Shown: piece after piece, positions 1-7,891 of the stretch
Layout: every line of letters starts with the position of its first letter
How positions within the stretch are numbered: position 1 is the first letter of the stretch
Source of the DNA: an uncultured Gammaproteobacteria bacterium
GTDB taxonomy: Bacteria; Pseudomonadota; Gammaproteobacteria; PS1; Pseudothioglobaceae
Assembly (NCBI GenBank): GCA_902512305.1
Contig: CABXIU010000012.1
Span: forward strand, 1 to 43,854
Reading direction: 5' to 3'
Length of the DNA stretch: 43,854 nt
Made by a program: the position numbers and the translations under genes
The notes under the pieces: model-generated
What the model was told of the DNA's origin: nothing
The model's input: only the letters and a program-made list of their open reading frames with translations
Databases searched by the model: none

Positions 1-1
1 A

Positions 2-286
2 GCAGCATTTCAAAATTATTCGCAATTATTTGCTTTTCCTCAAGGAGCTGAATGTGAGCTCGTTTCATTTGAATCTGGCCTTCACAATGCCTCCACAGAA
101 GGGGATCACAAAGACGTCGAATTATCTTATGAGTTTTCATGCAATGAGCCAAGCCAATTAAAGAGCCTTACAATTAATGCATTTGATCGGTTCAGAGAAC
201 TAGAGACTATAAATTTTGAGGCTGTAATAAACAATAAAGCTCTAACAAAAAGCCTAAAATCAGATGATAATAAAATAATATTTTAA
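2..286 (+). CDS. ZrgA/DUF2796-family zinc-uptake-associated protein, C-terminal part (5' end outside window)
   Basis: This open frame enters from the left edge and stops at TAA 284-286, giving about 94 residues. The readable part begins near FQNYSQLFAFPQGAECEL and continues with a second Cys in EFSCNEPSQLKSL and an NAFDRFRELE stretch. That layout matches the C-terminal part of DUF2796 (ZrgA-type) periplasmic proteins, whose His-rich middle would lie to the left or be reduced here. In Vibrio and related bacteria this family sits beside a LolD-like ATPase and an FtsX-like permease and is tied to zinc uptake. The same neighbours follow, starting 11 bases after the stop. The family call therefore rests on both sequence pattern and context. 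The zinc role is inferred from the family. Confidence 0.7.
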   Translation, partial: AAFQNYSQLFAFPQGAECELVSFESGLHNASTEGDHKDVELSYEFSCNEPSQLKSLTINAFDRFRELETINFEAVINNKALTKSLKSDDNKIIF

Positions 287-297
287 ATGAGGCTCTG

Positions 298-957
298 ATG
301 TTAAAAACACTAGGTCTGGAATACCATTATCAATACGGCAAAAAGATTGTATTTCCAGAAATAGAGGTTAAAAAGGGGCAGCGATTATTGATTAGTGGCT
401 TTTCTGGTTGCGGAAAAACAACCTTACTCAGTCTAATTGCAGGAGCCCTAAAACTTCAAGCTGGTGATATTAAGTTTGATGGTCACGAATACTCCAAAAT
501 GTCCTCACTGTTTTTGGATAAATTTAGAGCGGATCACATTGGCTATATTTTTCAAATACTAAACCTTATTCCATTTTTAAGTGTTTCGGAAAATATAGCT
601 CTTGGTATTAAATTTTCTAAGTCTAGAAAATCTAAAGTTGCCAACCTAAATCAAGAAATTATCAGGCTTATCAACTCATTAGGACTGGAGAAAGAGGTTT
701 TAAACACCCCTGTAAATCGCTTAAGTGTTGGCCAACAACAAAGAGTTGCGGTAGCTAGGGCTCTTCTTGGTAAGCCAGACTTAATTCTTGCTGACGAACC
801 AACGTCTGCTCTTGATACTGGCACAACAAAAAAATTTTTAAATGAGATGATGGAGACTTTTGATTCGACTAAACAAGCAATAATAATGGTCAGTCATGAT
901 GCCTCAATCGCCCCCTACTTTGACACTGTAATAGACTTCAATAATCACCATGCTTAG
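298..957 (+). CDS. ABC transporter ATPase, LolD/MacB-like (zinc operon)
   Basis: A 219-aa cytoplasmic ATP-binding subunit. Walker A is GFSGCGKTTL near residues 34-43, the signature is LSVGQQQR near 143-150, and Walker B with the catalytic Glu is LILADEPT near 162-169. The switch His follows in MVSHD. The Q-loop region reads GYIFQILNLIPFLSV, typical of the LolD/MacB/FtsE branch. It starts 11 bases after the ZrgA-like gene and overlaps the next permease gene by 8 bases (950-957), so the two are co-transcribed and probably translationally coupled. These ATPases power conformational work in the periplasm through FtsX-type permeases rather than classical import. The link to zinc is inferred from the operon, not from the ATPase itself. 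Confidence 0.88.
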   Translation: MLKTLGLEYHYQYGKKIVFPEIEVKKGQRLLISGFSGCGKTTLLSLIAGALKLQAGDIKFDGHEYSKMSSLFLDKFRADHIGYIFQILNLIPFLSVSENIALGIKFSKSRKSKVANLNQEIIRLINSLGLEKEVLNTPVNRLSVGQQQRVAVARALLGKPDLILADEPTSALDTGTTKKFLNEMMETFDSTKQAIIMVSHDASIAPYFDTVIDFNNHHA

Positions 958-2197
958 TCTTTTATTAAAGTCAATACGCTCAAGAATAATTCCAACATCG
1001 CTGGTGACGATTTCTTTGATGGCATCAATGGTTCTGCTCTTGAGTATAGAGAGAATTCAGCAAGGTGCTGAAGAGGGTTTTAATCAAAGTATTTCGGGAG
1101 TTGATGCGATTATTGGACCCAGGTCAAGCTCTCTTGAGTTAGTTTTATATACAGTGTTTCATCTCGGCAGACCAACAAACAACATTACCACAAAGACTAT
1201 CGATGACATGAGACTGAGAAGCGACATTAGTTGGCTGGTTCCAATTGCATTGGGAGACAGTCATAGAGGATTTAGGGTTGTAGCGACTGAGTCAAACTAC
1301 TTTGAACATATTCAATATGCAAACAATCAATCACTGACTTTTTCAAAGGGAGGTGTATTTTCTGAATTATCTGAGACAGTCGTTGGCTCTGATGTTGCTG
1401 AAAAGCTTAACTATAGTATTGGCTCTAAAATCCAAATCACTCATGGATCAATTGAGTCAACGGGTAATAAGCACGATGACTTTTCATTTAAAGTCGTAGG
1501 AGTTCTCAACAAAACAGGAACTCCGATTGATCAAGCAGTTTTTTTAGATTTAAAGGGTTATGAGTTACTTCACCTGGGATGGCAAAGCGGGAAAAAAGTA
1601 TTGAGTCTTGAGGATATTGATTTATCATCACTTCCAGATGACGCCTTGACTCCAAAAACGGTTACTGCAGCCTTTGTAGGGCTTAAATCAAAACTAACTT
1701 TATTTAACTTTAGTAAGAGCATCAGGGAATACCCAAAGGAAGCTATATCGGCAGTCATTCCTGGAATAGCTCTTTCAGAGCTTTGGTCAATTGTTGGGCT
1801 TGTAGACAAAGGCTTTCAACTTCTAAGTTGGATTATTATTGCAATCAGCCTCATAGCAATGGTCACTTTAATTATTGCCAGCCTGGATAACCGCAAACAA
1901 GAAATGACAATTTATAGAGCCAATGGGGCTTCACCAAAATTTTTAGCTGCTATGGTAATATATGAATCCCTTGTCATTGGCCTAGTGGCAATTATTGGTG
2001 CAGTTATTCTAGTATCAGTTGTCACTTATTTTGCTACCAACCAGCTAAACTTGGCTTTAGGTATTTCGCCTTCTTTTAAGTGGATCAGCCTAGATGAAAT
2101 TAAAGTTTTTAGTATTATCTTATTAGCTGGAGTGTTAAGTAGTTTGATTCCAGCCGCAATGGTTTTTAGAAAAAATTTACATCAAACATTAAGCTAA
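950..2197 (+). CDS. FtsX/LolE-like ABC permease (zinc operon)
   Basis: A 415-aa inner-membrane permease of the FtsX/MacB type. One transmembrane helix lies near the N-terminus (about residues 15-33). A large periplasmic MacB-like domain follows, with the family-typical GVDAIIGPRSSSLELVL. Three helices lie near the C-terminus (about 290-310, 335-360 and 385-405), with YRANGASPKFLAAMVIYES between the first two. It overlaps the upstream ATPase by 8 bases and is directly abutted by the DUF3299 gene (2197/2198). This arrangement recurs with ZrgA-like and DUF3299 proteins in other gammaproteobacteria. I infer that the complex acts on a periplasmic or outer-membrane component of zinc acquisition. 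A lipoprotein-release role like LolCDE is less likely, because only one permease and no LolA/LolB are present. Confidence 0.85.
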   Translation: MLSLLLKSIRSRIIPTSLVTISLMASMVLLLSIERIQQGAEEGFNQSISGVDAIIGPRSSSLELVLYTVFHLGRPTNNITTKTIDDMRLRSDISWLVPIALGDSHRGFRVVATESNYFEHIQYANNQSLTFSKGGVFSELSETVVGSDVAEKLNYSIGSKIQITHGSIESTGNKHDDFSFKVVGVLNKTGTPIDQAVFLDLKGYELLHLGWQSGKKVLSLEDIDLSSLPDDALTPKTVTAAFVGLKSKLTLFNFSKSIREYPKEAISAVIPGIALSELWSIVGLVDKGFQLLSWIIIAISLIAMVTLIIASLDNRKQEMTIYRANGASPKFLAAMVIYESLVIGLVAIIGAVILVSVVTYFATNQLNLALGISPSFKWISLDEIKVFSIILLAGVLSSLIPAAMVFRKNLHQTLS

Positions 2198-2770
2198 ATG
2201 ATAAAAAAACTAATAGCGACCAGTTTGATTCTTCTCTCACTAGGCTCTTATGCTATTGTGGTGACTGATGAATATTTATCTACTATAGAAGAAAACTGGT
2301 TGAGCCTTGAGCCGGCTGACGCATATGATTTTATTCCTGACGATTTGTCCTATGAAACTTATATGAGTGAAGATTTTCAAGCTAAATTAGAAGAGGCTGG
2401 AACCAAACTTAACAGTTCCCTAGAGGGCAACGATATTGCTCTAGCTGGGTTTATGGTTCCAATTGAATATTCAGGTTCTGATATTAGTAAGTTTTTACTT
2501 GTTCCAGAGTCTGGTCAATGTATCCACGTTCCGCCGCCACCATTAAACCAGACTCTTCTTGTGGATGTGACAAATGAACCCACAAAGTTTCGTGATTTGT
2601 ATATGCCAATCATCGTTTATGGGAGAATATCTGTAGGATCGCAAAGTTTTGATATTGCAGATAGTGGATATACCATTACCGATGCTGTTATTGAAACGCT
2701 TCATTTTAGCGATGAGGAGTACATTGACGAGGATTATAGCTATAACTTAGAGGACCCTCATGATAACTAG
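2198..2770 (+). CDS. DUF3299 periplasmic protein, zinc-operon partner
   Basis: A 190-aa exported protein. The first 20 or so residues (MIKKLIATSLILLSLGSYA) form a Sec signal peptide. The diagnostic DUF3299 stretch follows: GFMVPIEY, then FLLVPESGQCIHVPPPPLNQ, where the Cys-x-His-x-Pro-Pro-Pro-Pro signature holds a conserved Cys and His. The tail is acidic (DEEYIDEDYSYNLEDPHDN). The ATG follows the permease stop directly, and the end overlaps the Fur-family gene by 11 bases. DUF3299 proteins have no proven biochemistry that I know of. The Cys/His signature and constant company of ZrgA and a Fur-type regulator suggest a metal-binding helper in zinc acquisition, which is inference. Confidence 0.8.
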   Translation: MIKKLIATSLILLSLGSYAIVVTDEYLSTIEENWLSLEPADAYDFIPDDLSYETYMSEDFQAKLEEAGTKLNSSLEGNDIALAGFMVPIEYSGSDISKFLLVPESGQCIHVPPPPLNQTLLVDVTNEPTKFRDLYMPIIVYGRISVGSQSFDIADSGYTITDAVIETLHFSDEEYIDEDYSYNLEDPHDN

Positions 2771-3176
2771 GACACAATTAATCTCTAAATGTTTAGACTC
2801 GGGAAGAAGCGCAACACCGCAAAGAATGTCAATAATTGATGAGCTATGTTCTTCAAGAAAAAATCTTTCTGCCTATGACCTAAGAGACTCTTTAACCAAT
2901 AAAGGCCATTCATTTAATATTAGTACAATTTACAGGGTCTTAGACTTTTGGATTGATGTGGGTGTTGTTCATAAACTGGACTCAACTAATACATACCTAG
3001 TTTGCAATGATAGCCATACACACCACTTTCATGTCCTGCTTCAATGTACCAACTGCAAAACTGTAGAAGAGTCCTGCCAAGTATCGGCTAAGCTTTCGTT
3101 ACCCAACTCTAATGAGTTTTCAATTAAAGATGGACAGGTTATTGAAATTGATGGTATTTGTAAGAATTGTGAATAA
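2760..3176 (+). CDS. Fur-family transcriptional regulator, probably Zur
   Basis: A 138-aa DNA-binding repressor. The N-terminal winged helix carries ATPQRMSIIDELC and the recognition segment FNISTIYRVLDFW. The dimerisation half has the metal-site run CNDSHTHHFHVLLQC (residues 82-96). Two CxxC pairs at 96/99 and 134/137 form the structural zinc site seen in Zur and in some Fur proteins. It is the last gene of the zinc operon and overlaps DUF3299 by 11 bases. This position, and the lack of any iron gene nearby, favour Zur over Fur or PerR. If so, it would repress its own operon when zinc is plentiful. The operator would lie upstream of the window, so this cannot be tested here. Confidence 0.82.
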   Translation: MITRTQLISKCLDSGRSATPQRMSIIDELCSSRKNLSAYDLRDSLTNKGHSFNISTIYRVLDFWIDVGVVHKLDSTNTYLVCNDSHTHHFHVLLQCTNCKTVEESCQVSAKLSLPNSNEFSIKDGQVIEIDGICKNCE

Positions 3177-3254
3177 CTTCTATCAATAACATTTTTTTTA
3201 AATTTGCACCACTCAACACCTGAAAATTTGAACTATATCTAGAGTCTAATATTT

Positions 3255-3283
3255 TTGACTTAAATAATTTGTATTGATATACT
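3255..3283 (+). promoter_or_regulatory. sigma70-type promoter of the DUF1800-DUF1501 operon
   Basis: TTGACT (3255-3260) and TATACT (3278-3283) are separated by exactly 17 bases. Initiation would fall close to 3290, which is the A of the first ATG of the DUF1800 gene. The mRNA could therefore be nearly leaderless, in keeping with the absence of a Shine-Dalgarno sequence before that ATG. Confidence 0.6.
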
Positions 3284-3289
3284 TTTGTT

Positions 3290-4741
3290 ATGAATGAACA
3301 ATTCAGGGTTGCACAAAAAATTGGTCTTATGTTTCGGCCGGAGATTAAACTTCCCAAAGATATTAAAGACTGGGCAATTTCTCAACTACATTCTGATTCA
3401 ACAGCACTTGGAATTAGTACTAAGAACGAAAAAGTTAAACCTTGGCCCGAGTCAATGCAGCCTGATCTTGAAAAACGCGCTAGGCTTTGGCGACTGTATA
3501 GAGAAAACAGGAAAAAAGAGAGAGAGCGAATAGACGGCCAAGAGCTTGCATCAGCTAAGCAAGCTAATCGACAAAACAACCTAATGAGAGAGAAAGATGA
3601 GATGAAATTCGCCCATCGGAATGTCTACGGCAACGACCAAATCAGAATGCGATTTATGTCATTTTGGGCCAACCATTTCACTATCGGCAATACCTTCGAT
3701 AACGAGTCATTGATTGGACATGCCATGGAAGAGGCGATTTTGGCTAACTTGAATGGCTCTTTTTCTGAAATGCTATATAAGGTTACTACTCACCCAGGTA
3801 TGCTGATTTATTTAGATAATATCTGGAGTGCCGGAGAAGAGTCAAGGCAAACCATAGATTGTAGAAAAAATGTAGATTGCCAATCCGGCCTTAACGATAA
3901 CCTAGGTAGAGAGCTCTTAGAGCTTCATACTGTTTCCCCAAACGCGGGTTACAGCGAAACTGACATTAGACAGACAGCCAAAGTCTTGGCTGGCTGGGGA
4001 GCCTATTTTGATATGCCCCTTAGCGAGATGAAGGAAATGGCCGGCACAACAAACCACTGGGATGTATATAAACAAAGGTACGCTGAGCCTGGCAACAAAA
4101 AAGTTTTAGGCAAGGTAATCGGTGTAGGTAAGGGTGGGCTTCGACAATTAATTGACCACCTTGCATCTCACGAAAATACTGTATTACACCTTTCAACAAA
4201 ACTGTGTCATCACTTTGTAAGTGACAATCCTCAGAAGAAAGATATAGACTATGTTGCCAATTCATGGAGACAAAGTAACGGTGACCTAGACCAGATTCAT
4301 TCAGCTGTCATAGATCGAGCCATTAATTCTAAAGATGAGAAATTTCAGTGGCCTATGACATGGCTTTTTCAAATTCTAAGGCTTAGCAACGCGACCTATA
4401 TTAAGGGTTGGGAAGATTTATATAATTATGACAATCAGTTGATGGATGTAGAAAAAATATTTGAGGAATTAGGTCAATCTTTTTGGAGTACAAGGCAGCC
4501 TGATGGCTACTCCAGTAAAAAGGAGGAATGGTTGTCAGGAGAAATGTTTGAGCGTCGTTTAAGATTTGCTTCTGCTATATACAATGTCGGGCTTCCCAAA
4601 ACTTCGCCAGAACAAATTATGGAAAGGATTGGAGCCAACATAACTACAAGAAATCTAGTTGAAAGTGCCGGAAAAACTAGAAGAGTTCGCTTTATTGCAT
4701 TAATGTGTAGCCCTGAACTCATGGGATTAAACAGTGTCTAA
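3290..4741 (+). CDS. DUF1800 family protein
   Basis: A 483-aa protein with DUF1800 hallmarks. These are an N-terminal helical charged region (residues 50-110, rich in Arg/Lys/Glu) and RMRFMSFWANHFTIG near 117-131, which matches the family's WxNHF motif. Next come LGRELLELHTVSPNAGYSETDIRQTAKVLAGW near 205-236 and the C-terminal substrate-like fold. The ELLELHT and W-hF patterns identify the family. DUF1800 proteins are nearly always encoded just before a DUF1501 protein, as here, where the genes overlap by 8 bases. Their function is unproven; secretion or surface-polysaccharide roles have been proposed. No signal peptide is seen with this ATG. An alternative start is the Met at residue 14 (GLMFRP), but the promoter position supports the first ATG. 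Confidence 0.82.
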   Translation: MNEQFRVAQKIGLMFRPEIKLPKDIKDWAISQLHSDSTALGISTKNEKVKPWPESMQPDLEKRARLWRLYRENRKKERERIDGQELASAKQANRQNNLMREKDEMKFAHRNVYGNDQIRMRFMSFWANHFTIGNTFDNESLIGHAMEEAILANLNGSFSEMLYKVTTHPGMLIYLDNIWSAGEESRQTIDCRKNVDCQSGLNDNLGRELLELHTVSPNAGYSETDIRQTAKVLAGWGAYFDMPLSEMKEMAGTTNHWDVYKQRYAEPGNKKVLGKVIGVGKGGLRQLIDHLASHENTVLHLSTKLCHHFVSDNPQKKDIDYVANSWRQSNGDLDQIHSAVIDRAINSKDEKFQWPMTWLFQILRLSNATYIKGWEDLYNYDNQLMDVEKIFEELGQSFWSTRQPDGYSSKKEEWLSGEMFERRLRFASAIYNVGLPKTSPEQIMERIGANITTRNLVESAGKTRRVRFIALMCSPELMGLNSV

Positions 4742-5894
4742 ATATAAAATATCAAGAAGAGATTTTCTAAAATATTCTGGAGCCTCGTTGTTTCTTGCGG
4801 GCATCCCTCTTCCGGGCTTCACCAAAGACAAGCCACCTGGCAATATTTCTGTCATTCTTTTGGAGGGAGGGATGGATGGCCTGACCGCTGTCCCTCCATT
4901 TGGTGACCCAAACCTGACGACAATGAGAAAAACAATAACACCAAAAGATTTCTTGAAACTTAACTCATTTTTTGGTCTTCATCCATCACTCCCTAACTTT
5001 TCAAGATTAATGGCGAAAAATAATGCATCTGTCGTCCATGCGACTTCCTTTCCTTACATTAGAAGATCTCATTTCGAAGGTCAAAATTTGATGGAAGGTG
5101 GAGGCCTTAGCCCTTTTGCTGAAAAAACAGGATGGCTCGGAAGAGCACTTGAAATTGCCAACCTCCCAGGCAAAGCGCTTTCACTTGAGATGCCATTAAT
5201 TCTCAGAGGATACAACAAAAATGACAATTTCTACCCTGCAAGCATAAACAAGTCAAGCGTCCTTAATAGTACTTTAATTAGTAAGATTGCAATGGCTCAC
5301 AACAAAGATGAAGCTGAAATTTTTACTAAGCTAAGCAAAAAAAACTCTCAAAGAACAATAACTGCTAGGGATCCGATTAGTTTAGCTAAATATGCTGGAA
5401 AAGAAATGTCCAAAGAAAACGGTCCTATTTCTTCTGTTATTCGTATTGGGCAATTTGATACTCACGCTAACCAAGTTTCAGATGATGGCTATGACAAAAA
5501 TGGAGATCACGCCAAAAGACTAGAAATAGTTGATGATGTTATTTCTGGCTACCGTGAAGGCCTTGGAGATGCTTGGAATAGAAGCATAATTTTAACGCTT
5601 ACTGAGTTTGGCAGAACAGTTGCAGTTAACGGCACAAGAGGAACTGAACACGGCTACGGTAGTGCTGGACTTCTTGCAGGAGGCACCATCTCTAATAGTC
5701 GCGTCATAGCTGACTGGCCTGGGCTAAGTAAGAACGAACAGTTTGAGAAAAGAGATTTGATGGCTACAATAGATTACCGATCAGTTTGTGCAGCATGTAT
5801 TGAGCGGTCACTGGGAATCGATCATGACAGGATTGCAAGTGAGGTATTTTTCACTCCTAAACTGCCTCGAGTCTATGACTATATTTTTTCATAA
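4734..5894 (+). CDS. DUF1501 family protein with Tat signal
   Basis: A 386-aa protein starting at GTG 4734, inside the end of the DUF1800 gene, so translation is probably coupled. The N-terminus holds a twin-arginine signal: SRRDFLKYSGASLFLAGI followed by polar residues. This predicts export of the folded protein to the periplasm. The family core includes VILLEGGMDGLTAVPP, FGLHPSLPNF, RSHFEGQNLMEGG, the late QFDTHANQ and LTEFGRTVAVNGTRGTEHGYG. The last two resemble the metal-site Asp/His stretches of the alkaline-phosphatase/sulfatase-like fold to which DUF1501 is related. The substrate is unknown. The obligate pairing with DUF1800 suggests the two work together. Confidence 0.85.
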   Translation: MSKYKISRRDFLKYSGASLFLAGIPLPGFTKDKPPGNISVILLEGGMDGLTAVPPFGDPNLTTMRKTITPKDFLKLNSFFGLHPSLPNFSRLMAKNNASVVHATSFPYIRRSHFEGQNLMEGGGLSPFAEKTGWLGRALEIANLPGKALSLEMPLILRGYNKNDNFYPASINKSSVLNSTLISKIAMAHNKDEAEIFTKLSKKNSQRTITARDPISLAKYAGKEMSKENGPISSVIRIGQFDTHANQVSDDGYDKNGDHAKRLEIVDDVISGYREGLGDAWNRSIILTLTEFGRTVAVNGTRGTEHGYGSAGLLAGGTISNSRVIADWPGLSKNEQFEKRDLMATIDYRSVCAACIERSLGIDHDRIASEVFFTPKLPRVYDYIFS

Positions 5895-5944
5895 TTATTT
5901 TTAAATTAATGAATGTACTAAGCATTATTCATATGTGATAACTT

Positions 5945-6691
5945 ATGAAAATTGTCAAAATAATATTAATAACACTTTTATCAATCATTCTATCTGGTGT
6001 TTCTTACGCGAATTATCTTGATGACTGGCCTGATGATGCAATTTGTAACTGGATGGAGCAATCATCACCACCTCAACATATATTAGATGAGGCTATAAAA
6101 AGAGGACTAGAATGCGTCCCTAAGTCACTCATTAAAGCTAGTAAAAATAAGTCAAAAATTAAAATTTATGATGTGGTCTTCAGTCAATCAGTTTTAGATA
6201 GCATATTGTCAAAAGACATAGGGAAAACTGATTTTGATTTTAGTATCTATAAGATTACAAATAGTCATGAAAAGTTGCAATGCTTTTTTAGAATAAGGCG
6301 AGTGGTTTATGAGAATATACCTGAGGGTGAAATTGAGGATTGGAATATAGCTGAAGGCTACTTGGAAATTGACAGTGGAAAGGTTAGTATTGATATCAAT
6401 CGCAGTAGATGGAAAATGAAGGGCCTTTCTGCGGACCAAAGTTACCTCGAAAATGAAGTTAATTTAATGCTCACTGAGGATGGATTTCTTGTTGGCAAGA
6501 TGGCGTACTTTAGTCATCATATAGATACTGGAGAAGTACCAAGAATCCCTCTTTATATTGAGCTCAAGAAGCATAAACGATCAACACCACTTAATCTTAG
6601 TAAAATTAAGAGCGCTAATGCTAAACTATTTATCGATGTCGAGGATTGGGCTGGAGGCGTAATGTATATTAGAAATTGTAAGGAACTATAA
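5945..6691 (+). CDS. Secreted protein of unknown function with CxWM...RGLxC module
   Basis: A 248-aa protein not recognised as a named family. Residues 1-22 (to VSYA) are a clear Sec signal peptide. The mature start holds a short module, WPDDAICNWMEQSSPPQHI, then LDEAIKRGLECV, with two Cys (residues 34 and 56) about 20 apart and a W/RGL framework. I have an impression of similar short modules at the N-terminus of secreted proteins from marine bacteria, probably a small disulfide-linked helical unit. The rest is mixed strand with DWNIAEGYLEID and a Cys near each end. The stop overlaps a proposed ATA start of the following hydrolase gene, so the two are probably one operon. Base composition is more AT-rich than the DUF1501 genes upstream. 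Confidence 0.6.
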   Translation: MKIVKIILITLLSIILSGVSYANYLDDWPDDAICNWMEQSSPPQHILDEAIKRGLECVPKSLIKASKNKSKIKIYDVVFSQSVLDSILSKDIGKTDFDFSIYKITNSHEKLQCFFRIRRVVYENIPEGEIEDWNIAEGYLEIDSGKVSIDINRSRWKMKGLSADQSYLENEVNLMLTEDGFLVGKMAYFSHHIDTGEVPRIPLYIELKKHKRSTPLNLSKIKSANAKLFIDVEDWAGGVMYIRNCKEL

Positions 6692-7848
6692 AGATTATTA
6701 ATAAAACAATAATACTATTCCTTGTTCTTCAGTTATCCTCATTTTCTGTGTTAGCTGGAAAAAATACTAATACTTGGTATAAGCCAGGCGATTATCCCGA
6801 TTCGAGACACCATTTCATGTTTCAATCAGTTGAGATTAAAGGGGCTCCTAATTTTTATAAATTTAAATCAAGCCTAAGAAAAGATCAAGATGTGCTTGAT
6901 GAATTTAAAAATAACAATACAACAGGTGTCATTAGTTACTTATTATATGAAGATAATCAAATTGTAATTGATGAGTCTGATATACCGCCTAAAATTATTG
7001 ATGGTTTATTGCCATCACACTCAATGGGTAAAAGTTTAGTATCCTACGTTACCGGTCACGCAATTTGTAAGGGCTACATTAACAGTGTTGATGAAAGATT
7101 ATCTGATTGGGATTTACTCAGAAATACTCTATATCAAGATCAGGCATTAATTGATCTGTTAAACATGGCTGCAGGAGATCAGAAATATATTGGGGAACGA
7201 ATTCGCCCGATGGTTGATAATATGTGGAAAAGTAGTGGTGTAAATTTAAATATGACTTCATTAGAAACAATAGTGGATTCAAATTTACAAAATACTCAAA
7301 AATCTGACCCTATATATAACTACAGCGCCTTAACCACTCATGTTGTATTGAATTATGTAATTTATAAAGCTGGCGAGGATTGGAAAAAATTATTACATCA
7401 AGTTTTTAATGAAAATGCCAAAGTTAAAAATAGTGTTTACTTTGAATTAACGCGAATAGCTAATTATGGAGATGAGCCTACGGTTAGATATAGTTTTTTT
7501 GCAACAAGATATGATTATTTACGAATCGCAAAAGCAATAATGGAAGATTGGAATAATGACACTTGTGTAGGTAAGTATTTAAAAACACTCTATGACAGAA
7601 GAATTGATAAGAACGATAATGACAACCCAAAACCCGATGATATTGCCACCTATTCAAAAAGATATGGCGGTCAATTTTATTTTGACATCATTGGAATGGA
7701 AAATAGAGAAATTATAGGTTTAACAGGATTTGCAGGCCAAAACATTTTAATTGATTTAGATAATGAAAGGATAGTTGTAGTTAATTCAAAATATAAAAAC
7801 TATGACTGGGAAGAGATAGTTTATGAAAGAATTAAAAACGTGCATTAA
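6688..7848 (+). CDS. Secreted beta-lactamase-fold serine hydrolase with non-canonical start
   Basis: The body is a serine beta-lactamase/esterase-like fold. SMGKSLVSYVTG carries the SxxK catalytic motif (Ser and Lys three apart), YNYSALTTHV gives the Tyr-containing second motif, and GGQFYFDIIGMENREIIGLTG near the end is the usual strand pair. The first canonical in-frame start is GTG 6748, but that codon falls inside the last residues of a good signal peptide. Reading upstream to the in-frame stop at 6679-6681 gives KTIILFLVLQLSSFSVLA and cleavage before GKNT. No ATG, GTG or TTG exists there. Translation must start at ATA 6688 (overlapping the previous stop as ATAA, with AAGGA three bases before it) or ATT 6694/6697. 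I place it at 6688; any of the three keeps the signal peptide. The substrate is unknown. Confidence 0.6.
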   Translation: MKIINKTIILFLVLQLSSFSVLAGKNTNTWYKPGDYPDSRHHFMFQSVEIKGAPNFYKFKSSLRKDQDVLDEFKNNNTTGVISYLLYEDNQIVIDESDIPPKIIDGLLPSHSMGKSLVSYVTGHAICKGYINSVDERLSDWDLLRNTLYQDQALIDLLNMAAGDQKYIGERIRPMVDNMWKSSGVNLNMTSLETIVDSNLQNTQKSDPIYNYSALTTHVVLNYVIYKAGEDWKKLLHQVFNENAKVKNSVYFELTRIANYGDEPTVRYSFFATRYDYLRIAKAIMEDWNNDTCVGKYLKTLYDRRIDKNDNDNPKPDDIATYSKRYGGQFYFDIIGMENREIIGLTGFAGQNILIDLDNERIVVVNSKYKNYDWEEIVYERIKNVH

Positions 7849-7891
7849 AATCAATATTAACTGAAGTTATGCAAAAAATGAAAGTCGGGCA

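Noticed and set aside
6748-6750. GTG as the start of the serine hydrolase
   Set aside because: It lies inside the final residues of a signal peptide (V-LA) and has no ribosome binding site; starting there would remove the export signal.
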